From Thermotoga caldifontis AZM44c09 (GTDB lineage: Bacteria; Thermotogota; Thermotogae; Thermotogales; DSM-5069): a stretch of DNA of 64,000 bases. This document shows positions 43,812-52,176 of the stretch, piece after piece. The stretch spans positions 620,001 through 684,000 of the forward strand of contig NZ_AP014509.1 in assembly GCF_000828655.1 (NCBI RefSeq), in the 5' to 3' direction. Both the position numbers and the translations under genes were made by a program. Below the pieces are notes generated by a model. That model ran no database searches, was not told the DNA's origin, and was given only the letters and a program-made list of their open reading frames with translations. Within the stretch, counting starts at the first letter, position 1, and the number at the start of each line of letters is the position of its first letter.

Positions 43812-44624
43812 TCACTCAGTTTCGACGAGAACGGCGAGTTTTTCGACGAGCGAGTCCATCAGCTGGATGTAATCGCCCACGTCCCAACCCATCAGGTCGA
43901 TGGTCACAGGTTGTAAATTCAACTGCTCCGCCAGTTTCAGAGCGGCTGCACTCTCTACGTGTTCGTCCACGAACAGATGCTTCACGAGCCCTTTCTTCAC
44001 CAGGTTCGTCAGTTCTGCCAGTTTCTTGGTGGTCAAGCCCACTTCGTGACCCGTTTCCAGAGCGAAAATCTCCCCGAGGTTGAAACGCTTTGCCAAGTGT
44101 GTGAGGGCGGGATGAACCTCAACTATGATTCTGTTCTTCACAGGCGCCAGTTTTTCTTTCCACAGCCAGAGTCTCTCCAGCAAACGTTTCGAGAAATCCA
44201 CCCAGTTGGCTTCAAGCTTCTCAGCGAGGTTCGGTTCGAGGCGTGAAAGCGACAGCATCAGCATGTGCGAAAAAACGAGCACGTTCACAGGATCGAGCCA
44301 CAGGTGTTCGTCTTCTTCGAAATCTTTCTCGAACACGTCTTCGCTGAACATCAGAACCTTGTCTTTGAACATCGACTGAACCTTGTTCGCCCACTGCTCG
44401 AAGCCAACCAAGACTATCAGATCGGCCCGGTTCAAAAGTTCCAAATCGCTGGTTTTGAGCTGGTAGAGATGCGGGTTACTGTTTTTGCCCATGATGCACA
44501 AAACGTTGTGTCCCTCGGGCAGGATCTCTTTCACGATGAGTTCCAGCGGTCTGATCGAAACCGCAACCGTTACGGATAGAACGAGCGTGGAAAGGAGTAA
44601 AAGGGGTAAGATCGTCCAGCGCAC
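43812..44624 (-). CDS. ZnuA-like (cluster A-I) metal-binding protein, orphan
   Basis: 270 residues from GTG 44624 (GGAGG seven bases upstream). The frame is open through the upstream tRNA, but that part translates tRNA sequence and is not protein. A signal peptide (about 1-20) precedes the cluster A-I fold with NPHLYQL, DEHLWLDPVN and EVHPALTHLAKRFNLG, supplying the three His ligands, then VDEHVES. The His-rich loop of zinc-scavenging ZnuA is reduced to a Glu/Asp stretch (EKDFEEDEH). No permease or ATPase is nearby, so the transporter partners must be elsewhere. A terminator just upstream complicates its expression. Confidence 0.85.
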   Translation of the reverse strand: MRWTILPLLLLSTLVLSVTVAVSIRPLELIVKEILPEGHNVLCIMGKNSNPHLYQLKTSDLELLNRADLIVLVGFEQWANKVQSMFKDKVLMFSEDVFEKDFEEDEHLWLDPVNVLVFSHMLMLSLSRLEPNLAEKLEANWVDFSKRLLERLWLWKEKLAPVKNRIIVEVHPALTHLAKRFNLGEIFALETGHEVGLTTKKLAELTNLVKKGLVKHLFVDEHVESAAALKLAEQLNLQPVTIDLMGWDVGDYIQLMDSLVEKLAVLVETE

Positions 44625-44640
44625 GTTTGTGCCTCCGATC

Positions 44641-44664
44641 AAAAAGAGGGGGATCTTCCCCCTC
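44641..44664 (-). terminator. Terminator directly after tRNA-Ala
   Basis: On the minus strand GAGGGGGA and TCCCCCTC pair perfectly around an AGA loop and are followed by T5. The stem starts at the base after the encoded CCA. Only 16 bases remain before the ZnuA-like start codon. Confidence 0.93.
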
Positions 44665-44741
44665 TGGTGGAGCCGATGGGACTTGAACCCACGACCTCTA
44701 CCGTGCCATGGTAGCGCTCTCCCAAACTGAGCTACGGCCCC
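44665..44741 (-). tRNA. tRNA-Ala (anticodon GGC)
   Basis: 77 nt including an encoded CCA. The acceptor stem is GGGGCCG/CGGCTCC, the D-arm begins TAGCTCAG, and the anticodon stem CTACC/GGTAG encloses loop ATGGCAC with anticodon GGC, reading GCC. The T-arm contains GGGTTCAAGTCCC. It has its own promoter and a terminator fused to the 3' end. Confidence 0.97.
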
Positions 44742-44752
44742 ACGCACAATTT

Positions 44753-44781
44753 ATTATACCCCATGCTACAGAAGTTGGCAA
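44753..44781 (-). promoter_or_regulatory. Promoter of tRNA-Ala
   Basis: TTGCCA (44781-44776) and TATAAT (44758-44753) are 17 bp apart on the minus strand, and the mature tRNA 5' end is 12 bases after the -10 box. Confidence 0.85.
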
Positions 44782-44816
44782 CAGGTTCCATGAAGTGCCA
44801 GGAGAGAAACTTTTCT

Positions 44817-45758
44817 TCAGAAATAGTGCTCCGCTGCGTGAACTGCGGCGATCGCTCCGTCCGCAACGGCTGTGATGATCTGTCTCACGTTCTTCCTCCG
44901 AACGTCTCCGATCGCGTAGATGCGCGGCACGCTCGTCTCCATCCACTCGTTCGTTATCACGTAACCGTTTTCGTCGAGCTCGACTAAGCCCTTCACTAAA
45001 TCAGAATTCGGAACCGAACCGATGGCCACGAAGGCTCCATCGATTTTCAACTCACCCAACTCGCCAGTCTTGACGTTCCTCACGACGATCTTCTCGAGTT
45101 TCTTATCACCGACGAACCGGTCCACGACGGTATCGAAGAGAAACCTTATGTTCGGCCTTGCGAAAGCTTTATCCTGAAGGATCTTGACGGCTCTGAGTTT
45201 GTCCCTCCTGTGGATCACGGTAACGGTGCGTGCGATTTTCGACAAATATATGGCGTCGTTGATCGCCGTGTCGCCGCCCCCAACTACTGCCACGTCCTTG
45301 TCTTTGAAGAAGTATCCGTCGCAGGTGGCACAGTACGAAACACCCTTTCCCGTCAGTTCCAGTTCGCCTGGCACGTTCAATTTCTTTGGATCCGTGCCGG
45401 TAGCGAGCATCAGCACACCCGCCTCGATGGTTCTTCCATCGTCGAGCACAACGGCACGGGTATCACGGTCCACCACGATCTTCGTCACGGAAGCGTTCAA
45501 AAACTCTGTTCCCAGCGATTCAGCGTGCTCTTTCATTCTCTTGGCGAGCTCGGACCCTTCGATGTTTGGAAAGCCGAGGTAGTTGTCTATGTACGTTGTG
45601 AGGTTCAGCTGGCCACCTTCGAGCACTTTCTCCACTATCAGAACACTCAATCCGGCCCTGCGAGCGTAAACCGCAGCGCCGAGCGCTGCAGGCCCACCAC
45701 CTATGGTCAACACATCGTATCTGTCTTTGACCTCTCCTGAGCTGAGTTCGAAAAACAT
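44817..45758 (-). CDS. trxB: Thioredoxin reductase
   Basis: 313 residues. FAD motif TIGGGPAALGAAVYARRAG (Ala in place of the usual Gly after Pro), the NADPH motif AVVGGGDTAINDAIYLSK, the redox-active CATC (SYCATCDGYFF, about 142-153) and the C-terminal YAIGDVRRKNVRQIITAVAD are all present. It reduces a thioredoxin-like partner, here most probably the protein disulfide oxidoreductase encoded immediately upstream. Its ATG is one base after the PDO stop. Confidence 0.97.
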   Translation of the reverse strand: MFFELSSGEVKDRYDVLTIGGGPAALGAAVYARRAGLSVLIVEKVLEGGQLNLTTYIDNYLGFPNIEGSELAKRMKEHAESLGTEFLNASVTKIVVDRDTRAVVLDDGRTIEAGVLMLATGTDPKKLNVPGELELTGKGVSYCATCDGYFFKDKDVAVVGGGDTAINDAIYLSKIARTVTVIHRRDKLRAVKILQDKAFARPNIRFLFDTVVDRFVGDKKLEKIVVRNVKTGELGELKIDGAFVAIGSVPNSDLVKGLVELDENGYVITNEWMETSVPRIYAIGDVRRKNVRQIITAVADGAIAAVHAAEHYF

Positions 45759-45759
45759 T

Positions 45760-46422
45760 TCAGATCTTCCTCACTGCTTTCATGAGTTCCTGAACGAACA
45801 TGTGCTCAGGATAAGCACCTATGAACTCGTGGACATCGTTTATCACGGTGTGTGGAACCGAAGAGACACCGTACTTCATGCTGAGTTCGGGAAATTCGTT
45901 CGCTTCGATCATCTCAGCCACGATGTTTCTGTTGACCAGAGCCGCACTGTGTGCCATGAGCACGGCCTTTGGACAGTACGGACAGGTCGGCGTGACGAAG
46001 ACTCTGATCCTCACGGGAACGTTTATCGATCTGATCTGGTTGATCTGTTGTTCGTTGAAGAAAACGGGTTTGTTGCTGGAGACAGCTATGATGTCCTGAA
46101 TGAGTGTTGAAAATTCGTGTCCCGACGGGATGCCGTAGAAGCGTATGCCGGTCTCCTGGCCATTCGAATCCAGGAGGATTATGGCCGGCGTCATTTCCAC
46201 TCTGTAACTCTTCGCCAGCTCCGGTTCCTTTTTGACGTGGTGACTGCTCAACTGGATCTTCCCATCTATGGCGGAGAGTTCCTCCAGAACCTGCTTCGTC
46301 AGGTCACAGTACTCACACTCGCTCGGATCGTCGACGAAGATCAGTACCTTCACCGGGTCTTTCAGTTGTTCCTCGAACGTTTTCTTCAGATATTTCGTGT
46401 CCCTCTCACTCAACAGTGGCAT
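45760..46422 (-). CDS. Protein disulfide oxidoreductase (two-domain glutaredoxin-like PDO)
   Basis: 220 residues built from two thioredoxin folds. The N-terminal active site is CEYC (about 37-40) and the C-terminal one CPYC (about 145-148). The arrangement is that of the PDO of thermophilic archaea, Aquifex and Thermotoga, a cytosolic protein that forms and reduces disulfides. ATG start with GGGAGGG upstream. Adjacent trxB supplies electrons. Confidence 0.95.
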   Translation of the reverse strand: MPLLSERDTKYLKKTFEEQLKDPVKVLIFVDDPSECEYCDLTKQVLEELSAIDGKIQLSSHHVKKEPELAKSYRVEMTPAIILLDSNGQETGIRFYGIPSGHEFSTLIQDIIAVSSNKPVFFNEQQINQIRSINVPVRIRVFVTPTCPYCPKAVLMAHSAALVNRNIVAEMIEANEFPELSMKYGVSSVPHTVINDVHEFIGAYPEHMFVQELMKAVRKI

Positions 46423-46480
46423 AATTGTTTCCCTCCCATCGATGTTTCTTCTGAGAAAATTCTACCAAAATAGTCGGAAT

Positions 46481-46981
46481 TTAGTACTTTCGATCGAGTA
46501 AAAAAGATGTTACACCAAGGCACAGCAAAAACAGTCCCAGCCAGAAACTCTGATTTCTTGGGATGTTCATCTCGCGCAGCACGAAGCTGGTGGTCAGCAA
46601 GCCCCAGCAGAGCAGGAGCGAGGCGATGTTCTTCCTGATCGCGCGTTTGAAAAGATAGTTGAGGGCGTATTCGCTCTTGGTATGACCTGCGGAGAGGAAA
46701 AATATCCTAAGCCTCTTGTCTTCGCTCTCCAGCAGCGTGGACAGCCTGCCGGCGTGGAAAAAGAAAGAAACGGCCAGGAAGATGAGGAGGTCCCGAGCCC
46801 TGTAAACTTCGAAGGAGCTCGTGTAAAGCAGAAGAAGGCCGAGCGTGGTGAGCGTGTTCATGAACGCGAACGGAGAAAGGTTTATGTTTGCAAAACTCAC
46901 GAAACCTATCCACGCCAGCAAGCCAGCAACGATCAATCCGGTGGCGGAGAGGAATAAACCAAGGAGAACCTCGTTCAACAT
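46481..46981 (-). CDS. Hypothetical membrane protein
   Basis: 166 residues with five or six hydrophobic helices (LGLFLSATGLIVAGLLAWIG; GLLLLYTSSF; LLIFLAVSFFF; ASLLLCWGLLTTSFVL; SFWLGLFLLCLGVTSFLL) separated by short charged loops. I do not recognise the family. The ATG follows the SPFH stop by one base, so it is the third gene of the NfeD-SPFH operon and may belong to the same membrane assembly. Confidence 0.8.
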   Translation of the reverse strand: MLNEVLLGLFLSATGLIVAGLLAWIGFVSFANINLSPFAFMNTLTTLGLLLLYTSSFEVYRARDLLIFLAVSFFFHAGRLSTLLESEDKRLRIFFLSAGHTKSEYALNYLFKRAIRKNIASLLLCWGLLTTSFVLREMNIPRNQSFWLGLFLLCLGVTSFLLDRKY

Positions 46982-46982
46982 T

Positions 46983-47900
46983 TCAGCGCTTCTCTCCTTC
47001 TTCTGGTTCTTTCTTCAGAGCCTCCACTATACCTGCCAAGCTCGACACGATCGCCGTGGCTTCGATCGGGAGGAATATCTTCGTCGCTTTACCGTTGGCG
47101 ATCTCCTTCAGTGCCTCGAGATATCTTATCGCTATCAGATCGCTGGTTGGCGCACCTTCGTGTATCGCTTTAAAGACGTTCAGTATGGCCTGGGCCTGAC
47201 CTTCCGCTTCGGCTATAAGTTTGTAACGGTTCGCCTCAGCAACTCTCTTTATCGCCTCTGCCTCACCCTCTGCCCTCAGTATCGCTGCGTTTCTCTCGCC
47301 TTCGGCCTTCAAAATCTCCGCCTGCTTGATACCTTCTGCTTCGAGGATCGCGGCCCTCTTGGTTCTTTCCGCCTTCATCTGTTTGCTCATCGCTTCGGTG
47401 ATGTCCTTCGGTGGATCGATCTTCTTGATCTCCACCCTCGTGATTCGAACGCCCCACTTGTCCGTCGCGTCGTCCAGAACGGTCCTCAGTTTCGCGTTGA
47501 TCTTTTCCCTGGAAGTGAGCGTCTGGTCCAGCTCGAGTTCACCTATCACGTTCCTCAGGTTGGTCTGTGCGAGTTTCAGAGTGGCGAACTGGAAGTTGTT
47601 GACGTTGTAGACCACCTTGTACGCGTCGGTTACCTCGTAGTAGATCACGGCGTCAACCGTCACCACGACGTTGTCCTTCGTTATGACCTCCTGCGGCGGA
47701 ACGTCTATGACCATTTCCCTGAGGTCGACCTTGATCATCCTGTCGAAGAACGGTATGATGAAGTGAAGACCAGGTCCAACTTCCCTGTGGAACTTTCCAA
47801 GTCGTTCGATGAGACCTCTCTGGAAAGGCCGCACCACTTTGATTCCGGTCGCAGCGATTATGAACAGCAGAACGATCAGCACTGCAAGGGCTATCATCAT
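46983..47900 (-). CDS. SPFH-domain (stomatin/QmcA-like) membrane protein
   Basis: 305 residues. An N-terminal helix (2-20) anchors the protein. [16 protein letters not shown] begins the SPFH domain (about 22-185), and a long Ala/Glu-rich coiled coil ([20 protein letters not shown] and following) occupies about 195-265. This is the slipin/stomatin form. Its ATG overlaps the NfeD stop (ATGA), the classic NfeD-stomatin pair thought to organise membrane microdomains. Confidence 0.94.
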   Translation of the reverse strand: MMIALAVLIVLLFIIAATGIKVVRPFQRGLIERLGKFHREVGPGLHFIIPFFDRMIKVDLREMVIDVPPQEVITKDNVVVTVDAVIYYEVTDAYKVVYNVNNFQFATLKLAQTNLRNVIGELELDQTLTSREKINAKLRTVLDDATDKWGVRITRVEIKKIDPPKDITEAMSKQMKAERTKRAAILEAEGIKQAEILKAEGERNAAILRAEGEAEAIKRVAEANRYKLIAEAEGQAQAILNVFKAIHEGAPTSDLIAIRYLEALKEIANGKATKIFLPIEATAIVSSLAGIVEALKKEPEEGEKR

Positions 47901-48343
47901 GCTTCACCACCCCTTTCGATTTTTCGCACCACCACGTGGGCACCTTCCACTTTCAGGATCGTCACTTTTTGACCTTCTTCGATCGTCGTGTCGTCCGATT
48001 CGGAGTAAGCCCGCCAGATCTCACCGTTCACCTTGACGAGGCCTTTACCCTGTCTGTTGTCGATGGTTTCCACGACTATCGCTTCTTTTCCTATTATCTC
48101 ATCGATGTGGATTTTTCTTGCTTCAGATTTTACGAGCCTCTTGGCCAGAGGCCTTGTGAGAAGAACGAGGGCTGCGGAGACCCCCATGAAGGTGACCAGC
48201 TGCACTATCGTTCCAGATAGAAAGCTCACACCAGCTGCCGCAAAGGCCCCGAGGGCGAACCAGAAAAAGAAAAATGTTGGTGTGAGGATCTCGGCGACCA
48301 CCAGGACAACCCCGAGGATGAGCCAGAACACGTAAGGTTCCAT
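47897..48343 (-). CDS. NfeD-family membrane protein, short form
   Basis: 148 residues. Membrane helices occupy about 5-75, and a C-terminal OB-fold follows ([32 protein letters not shown]). The ClpP-like protease domain of long NfeD proteins is absent, so this is the NfeD1b type that partners stomatins. First gene of the NfeD-SPFH unit, 12 bases after rnz. Confidence 0.92.
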   Translation of the reverse strand: MEPYVFWLILGVVLVVAEILTPTFFFFWFALGAFAAAGVSFLSGTIVQLVTFMGVSAALVLLTRPLAKRLVKSEARKIHIDEIIGKEAIVVETIDNRQGKGLVKVNGEIWRAYSESDDTTIEEGQKVTILKVEGAHVVVRKIERGGEA

Positions 48344-48355
48344 CTTATCACCTCC

Positions 48356-49192
48356 TCACATCGTGAACAGTTCGTTCGGATCAACGTAATAAACCTCGAA
48401 CGGTTCGTTTGAGAGGTTTTTCAGATATTTCTCTATCTTCCCCGAATAACGGGTCGATATGTGGTAGAGAACGAGCTTCTTAACCTTTGCCTCCCTGGCT
48501 ATGGAGAGAACTTCATCCAGAGATGCGTGCGCGTTCATTTTCCTGTCTTCCCTCTTCAGAAATGTACATTCGTGCAGGAGAATTTCCGTTTCGAAGGCGT
48601 CTTCGGGATCTATTCCGTAAGTGTCTCCAGAAATGGTGAGAACTTTCTTCTCGTAAGATTCCGTGATGCCATCTTGGCCAAGTTCCTTAGAAAGTCGGGC
48701 GATCTCGTCTTTCGACAAGTTCTTGTACTCTTCCTTCAACCTTCTTCGAACTTCGATCACGTTGTATCCGAGACTTTGATCGTACTGCGTGTGCCTGACT
48801 CTGAAGGGGACCACGTACCTGATAAAGCTTCCGGCCTGTCTGAGGAAGATCTTCTGTCCCACAGTTACAGGGACGAAGCTCAATTCAAACCTCAGATCGC
48901 CGTTGACCTTCAGGATGAATTGCAACCACTCCTCGACCGCCGTGTTTCCTTTCGGGTAGTATATGATGAGGGGTTTCTCTCTATCACCCATGGAGTTGTT
49001 TCTGGAGTTTATTATCGTCCACAACCCGGATATGTGATCGACGTGACCGTGTGTCAGGAAGATGTACTTTATGGCGTAGATTCTGTTCCCCATAGTCAAA
49101 GAAACGCCTTCACCGGCGTCGAACAAGATCCTCTCTGGCGCGTAATAGATCCATGTCGAATAGAGAGCCTTGGAATATATCTCGAGTATCAG
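48356..49192 (-). CDS. rnz: Ribonuclease Z (tRNA 3'-processing endonuclease), apparent CTG start
   Basis: 278 residues if translation begins at CTG 49192. The zinc motif FLTHGHVDHISGLW, the LLHECTF segment and LYHISTRYSG fit the short Thermotoga type of RNase Z, which cleaves precisely after CCA-containing tRNA ends. The coding sequence extends upstream of the first ATG/GTG/TTG-type codon (TTG 49126): SKALYSTWIYYAPERI there matches the N-terminus I remember of T. maritima RNase Z, and translating from CTG gives the same N-terminal length. That CTG overlaps the rplI stop (CTGA) and has GGGAG nine bases upstream. See findings. Confidence 0.9.
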   Translation of the reverse strand: MILEIYSKALYSTWIYYAPERILFDAGEGVSLTMGNRIYAIKYIFLTHGHVDHISGLWTIINSRNNSMGDREKPLIIYYPKGNTAVEEWLQFILKVNGDLRFELSFVPVTVGQKIFLRQAGSFIRYVVPFRVRHTQYDQSLGYNVIEVRRRLKEEYKNLSKDEIARLSKELGQDGITESYEKKVLTISGDTYGIDPEDAFETEILLHECTFLKREDRKMNAHASLDEVLSIAREAKVKKLVLYHISTRYSGKIEKYLKNLSNEPFEVYYVDPNELFTM

Positions 49193-49653
49193 GCTTGTTC
49201 ACTCCCTCTGCTGGCGACGACCTCAACTTTCACCGTGCCTCTGACGCCTCCAGGAAGCCTCAACTTGACGTCGTACAACCCGACTTCCTTGATAGGTTTT
49301 TCGATTTCGATCCACTTCTTATCGATCTCGGTTCCCGCACTTTCACTCAGCAACTCCGCTATGGCCACGCCTGTGAGCGCCCCGAAGAGCTTACCACCGG
49401 CTCCAGCCTTGACCTCGATCCTGTGAACCTTCCTCTGAAGCTGTCTCAGGATCTCTTCACTCTTTTTTCGAAGCAGATCCTCTTTATGTTCTTTCATCGC
49501 CTTTTCGTTTTCCAACCTTTTGATCTCACCTTCCGTGGCCGGTTTGGCAAGGCCTTTGGGTATCAAATAGTTCCTCGCGTACCCATCGCTCACTTCCTTG
49601 ATCTCGTTGGCTTTCCCAATGTTGGGAACATCCTTGAGGAGTATGACCTTCAC
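49189..49653 (-). CDS. rplI: 50S ribosomal protein L9
   Basis: 154 residues from GTG 49653 (GGGGGAG five bases upstream). VILLKDVPNIGKANEIKEVS and DGYARNYLIPKGLAKPAT are the N-terminal L9 signature; a long helix follows, then the C-terminal RNA-binding domain (FGALTGVAIAELL...IEKPIKEVGLYDVKL). The frame stays open far upstream, but that part lacks a ribosome site and overlaps the opposite genes. The stop overlaps the rnz start. Confidence 0.97.
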   Translation of the reverse strand: MKVILLKDVPNIGKANEIKEVSDGYARNYLIPKGLAKPATEGEIKRLENEKAMKEHKEDLLRKKSEEILRQLQRKVHRIEVKAGAGGKLFGALTGVAIAELLSESAGTEIDKKWIEIEKPIKEVGLYDVKLRLPGGVRGTVKVEVVASRGSEQA

Positions 49654-49791
49654 GCTTTCTCCCCCTTCCTCAAGTTCATTATACATGGTGCGTCGAATCA
49701 CGTTCATGGAACAGTTCTTTCGTTTCAACCCCACAAAGTGCAGTTCACCACGATCCACACTTTTCTGGTTATACTCTCTGTGGGTGAGAAC

Positions 49792-50019
49792 ATGGAATAC
49801 GACGTGTATCTGAGGATAGACAGTGAGGACGTTCACAAGCTGAGCTACATCCTCGAGGTTGAGGACAACCTCTTGAACATGAGAAAGTACCAGAACGGGC
49901 TTCTGAGGATACTCGTCCCTGCCGATCTGCTCGACGATCTGTTGAACCTTCTTCAGAGTGTGAAGGATTGTGTGAAGTTCGAGCTGGTGGACGTGAGGCT
50001 GAACCGTGGGGTTATTTGA
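49792..50019 (+). CDS. DUF4911-family small protein
   Basis: 75 residues from ATG 49792 (GGGTGAG four bases upstream). EYDVYLRIDSEDVHKLSYILE starts a compact alpha/beta domain typical of DUF4911, a small family found with yqeG/yqeH in Thermotogales and related bacteria. The last 14 bases overlap the yqeG-like start. Function unknown. Confidence 0.8.
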   Translation: MEYDVYLRIDSEDVHKLSYILEVEDNLLNMRKYQNGLLRILVPADLLDDLLNLLQSVKDCVKFELVDVRLNRGVI

Positions 50020-50491
50020 TTTTCTCAAACCCGACGAGTTCGTGGACGATGTGAAGAGTTTGCAGATCGACAGATACCTTTCCATGGGGAAGGACGTGTT
50101 CGTCTTTGACTTTGACAACACGCTCGGTTTCTGGCGGACCGCTGAGGTGAGAGAAGATTTCAAGCCTGTGCTGGAATATCTGAAATCTAAATCGGTTCAG
50201 GTCTTCATCGTGTCGAACGGTCGGCCGAGAAAGTTGAAGGATCTGGATGGATTCAACGTTGTCTGGCGAGCGGGCAAGCCTTTTTCGAGGAAACTGAAGA
50301 AAATTTTCGAAGGTTTCAAACCATCCCGCGTGGTGCTCGTGGGCGATCAGATCTTCACCGATGTGATGACCGGAAAAAGGCTGGGTTTCTACACTGTGAA
50401 GGTGAAACCACTCTCTAAGAGAGAATTCTTCGGCACCAGGATGCTGAGAGTTTTCGAAAAGATTCTCCTCATGTGCTGGAAGGGAAGATGA
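50006..50491 (+). CDS. yqeG: YqeG-like HAD-family phosphatase
   Basis: 161 residues. Motif I DFDNTLGFWR (about 35-44), motif II VFIVSNGRPRKL and motif III VLVGDQIFTDVMTGKRLGF define the YqeG branch of class IIIA HAD phosphatases. GTG start inside the end of the preceding gene. In Bacillus yqeG lies upstream of yqeH, the same order as here, pointing to ribosome assembly or rRNA-related metabolism. The substrate is unknown. Confidence 0.92.
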   Translation: MGLFDFLKPDEFVDDVKSLQIDRYLSMGKDVFVFDFDNTLGFWRTAEVREDFKPVLEYLKSKSVQVFIVSNGRPRKLKDLDGFNVVWRAGKPFSRKLKKIFEGFKPSRVVLVGDQIFTDVMTGKRLGFYTVKVKPLSKREFFGTRMLRVFEKILLMCWKGR

Positions 50492-50494
50492 GCG

Positions 50495-51592
50495 ATGAAG
50501 TGTAAAGGATGCGGTGCAGAGCTTCAACACGAGGACGAAACTCTTCCCGGTTACATACCTAAGGACGTGTTCGAAAGAAGAACGCTCTCCGGTGAAGAAA
50601 TTCTCTGCCAGCGTTGTTTCAGGGCGAGACACTACGGAAAATTGATGCCTGTAAGGTTCGAAGAGTTCTCGAACCAGCTGCGAGACGTGGCCAGGTCTGT
50701 GGATGTGGTCGTGTGGGTTCTCGATATCACCGATTTCGAAGGCAGTTACGATCCACAGGTTGCAGGGATCCTTTCCGGGGTGAAAAAGATCCTCGTTGTC
50801 AACAAGATAGATTTGCTCCCGAGGGCCGTCACCGTGCGGGAGATAGAAGAATGGGTTCGGAAACAGATCAACGAGCATCCTTTCGATGTGATTCTCACCA
50901 GCGTCACGGGGCATTACGGGATCGGAAGGTTGAAAGAAAAGATTCTCAAGTTTCGACGAGTGCTCTTCGTCGGTGTGACCAACGTCGGAAAATCTTCGCT
51001 CTTCAAAGAACTCACCGGGATGGATGTGAGCATCACACCTTTTCCCGGAACAACTCTGGGATTCATACAGGCGAAGATATCCGACACCGTTCTTTTCGAT
51101 TCGCCTGGCGTAACCACCGGTCGCAGGCTGATAGATCTGCTCAGTCCGGAGAGCCAGAAAAAGCTCACACCAACGGATCATTTGAGCAGATTCACCTTCA
51201 AGCCTGACCGAGACGACGTGATCTTCCTCGGAGGGGTGTGCCGGCTGGATTTCGACTTTGAAACGGAGCTGCGGCCCATCTTCCAGATCTTTGCGAGCGA
51301 GGCAGTGAAGTTCCATCAAACGAACAAGAACAAGGCTGAAGATCTCTGGAAAAGACAGTATGGAAAACTCCTCACTCCGCCTTTCGACCCAGAGGAATTG
51401 CCGCTGGAGAATTTGAAATTCCGGGAAGAGAGGTTCACGCTGAACGTTGGTGAGGAACTTGCGATAGCGGGTCTGGGATGGTTGAGCGTCCGCCGCGGAC
51501 CGTTTGAAATTTGTTTGAAAACGATCGATGGTATAAATATAAGAAAGAGAGAAGCACTGGTGAACCCTGCGAGAAAGGAGAGACGAGCATGA
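50495..51592 (+). CDS. yqeH: YqeH-like circularly permuted GTPase (30S ribosome assembly)
   Basis: 365 residues. An N-terminal zinc finger CKGCG...CQRC (about 3-41) precedes permuted GTPase motifs: G4 VVNKIDLL (about 109), G5 TSVTG, then G1 GVTNVGKSSLF (about 160-170) and G3 DSPGV. The C-terminal treble-clef-like domain follows. Members act in 30S maturation. The stop overlaps the pduL start (ATGA). Confidence 0.95.
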   Translation: MKCKGCGAELQHEDETLPGYIPKDVFERRTLSGEEILCQRCFRARHYGKLMPVRFEEFSNQLRDVARSVDVVVWVLDITDFEGSYDPQVAGILSGVKKILVVNKIDLLPRAVTVREIEEWVRKQINEHPFDVILTSVTGHYGIGRLKEKILKFRRVLFVGVTNVGKSSLFKELTGMDVSITPFPGTTLGFIQAKISDTVLFDSPGVTTGRRLIDLLSPESQKKLTPTDHLSRFTFKPDRDDVIFLGGVCRLDFDFETELRPIFQIFASEAVKFHQTNKNKAEDLWKRQYGKLLTPPFDPEELPLENLKFREERFTLNVGEELAIAGLGWLSVRRGPFEICLKTIDGINIRKREALVNPARKERRA

Positions 51593-52176
51593 AGAAAAAA
51601 GAACCTGGAATTGTGGTTGGCGTGAGTAACAGGCACGTGCACCTCTCGAGGGAAGATCTGGATGTTCTCTTCGGCAAGGGTTACGAGCTCAAGCCCATCA
51701 AAGATCTGGGACAGCCAGGCCAGTTCGCCGCCGACGAAAAAGTCATAATCGTTGGTCCCAAAGGAGCGATAGAAGGCGTCAGGGTACTTGGACCGGTGAG
51801 GAAGGAAACGCAGATCGAGATTTCCCGAACCGACGCCTTCAAACTTGGGCTCAACCCACCCGTCAGAGACTCGGGCGACATCGAGAACTCTCCGGGCATC
51901 GTGATTGTGGGACCGAAGGGTACGGTGGTGAAGGATAAAGGCGTCATCCTCGCAAAGAGGCACATCCACATGCATCCGAAGGACGCGGCACATTACGGCG
52001 TCAAGGACAAAGACTTGGTGAAAGTTCTGTGTGAAAAAGAAGGTCGTAGACTCATCTTCGACGATGTTCTGATAAGGGTCAGTGAAAAGTTCGCACTCGA
52101 ATTCCATGTGGACACGGACGAGGCCAACGCGGCGTTGCTGAACAGCGGTGATCTGGTGTGGATAATAGAAGAATAG
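51589..52176 (+). CDS. pduL: PduL-type phosphotransacylase (phosphotransacetylase)
   Basis: 195 residues from ATG 51589 (AAAGGAG seven bases upstream). Two copies of the PduL beta-barrel are seen, with zinc-binding SNRHVHLS (about 14-21) and KRHIHMHP (about 122-129). The leader helix that targets PduL to microcompartments is missing, and no shell genes are near, so it probably serves as the cytosolic phosphotransacetylase of acetate fermentation, converting acetyl-CoA and phosphate to acetyl phosphate. Confidence 0.93.
   Translation: MKKKEPGIVVGVSNRHVHLSREDLDVLFGKGYELKPIKDLGQPGQFAADEKVIIVGPKGAIEGVRVLGPVRKETQIEISRTDAFKLGLNPPVRDSGDIENSPGIVIVGPKGTVVKDKGVILAKRHIHMHPKDAAHYGVKDKDLVKVLCEKEGRRLIFDDVLIRVSEKFALEFHVDTDEANAALLNSGDLVWIIEE

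Noticed and set aside
44625-44747. N-terminal extension of the ZnuA-like protein (MRGAVAQFGRAL...)
   Set aside because: It is the translation of tRNA-Ala and its terminator; the GTG at 44624 with GGAGG is the credible start.
49654-50163. Long upstream extension of the L9 reading frame
   Set aside because: It overlaps the divergent DUF4911 and YqeG genes, lacks a ribosome site and does not resemble L9.
50012-51319. 435-codon minus-strand frame opposite yqeG/yqeH
   Set aside because: Shadow of the real genes: His/Arg-rich, no ribosome site, no domain, while the plus strand has clear enzyme motifs.
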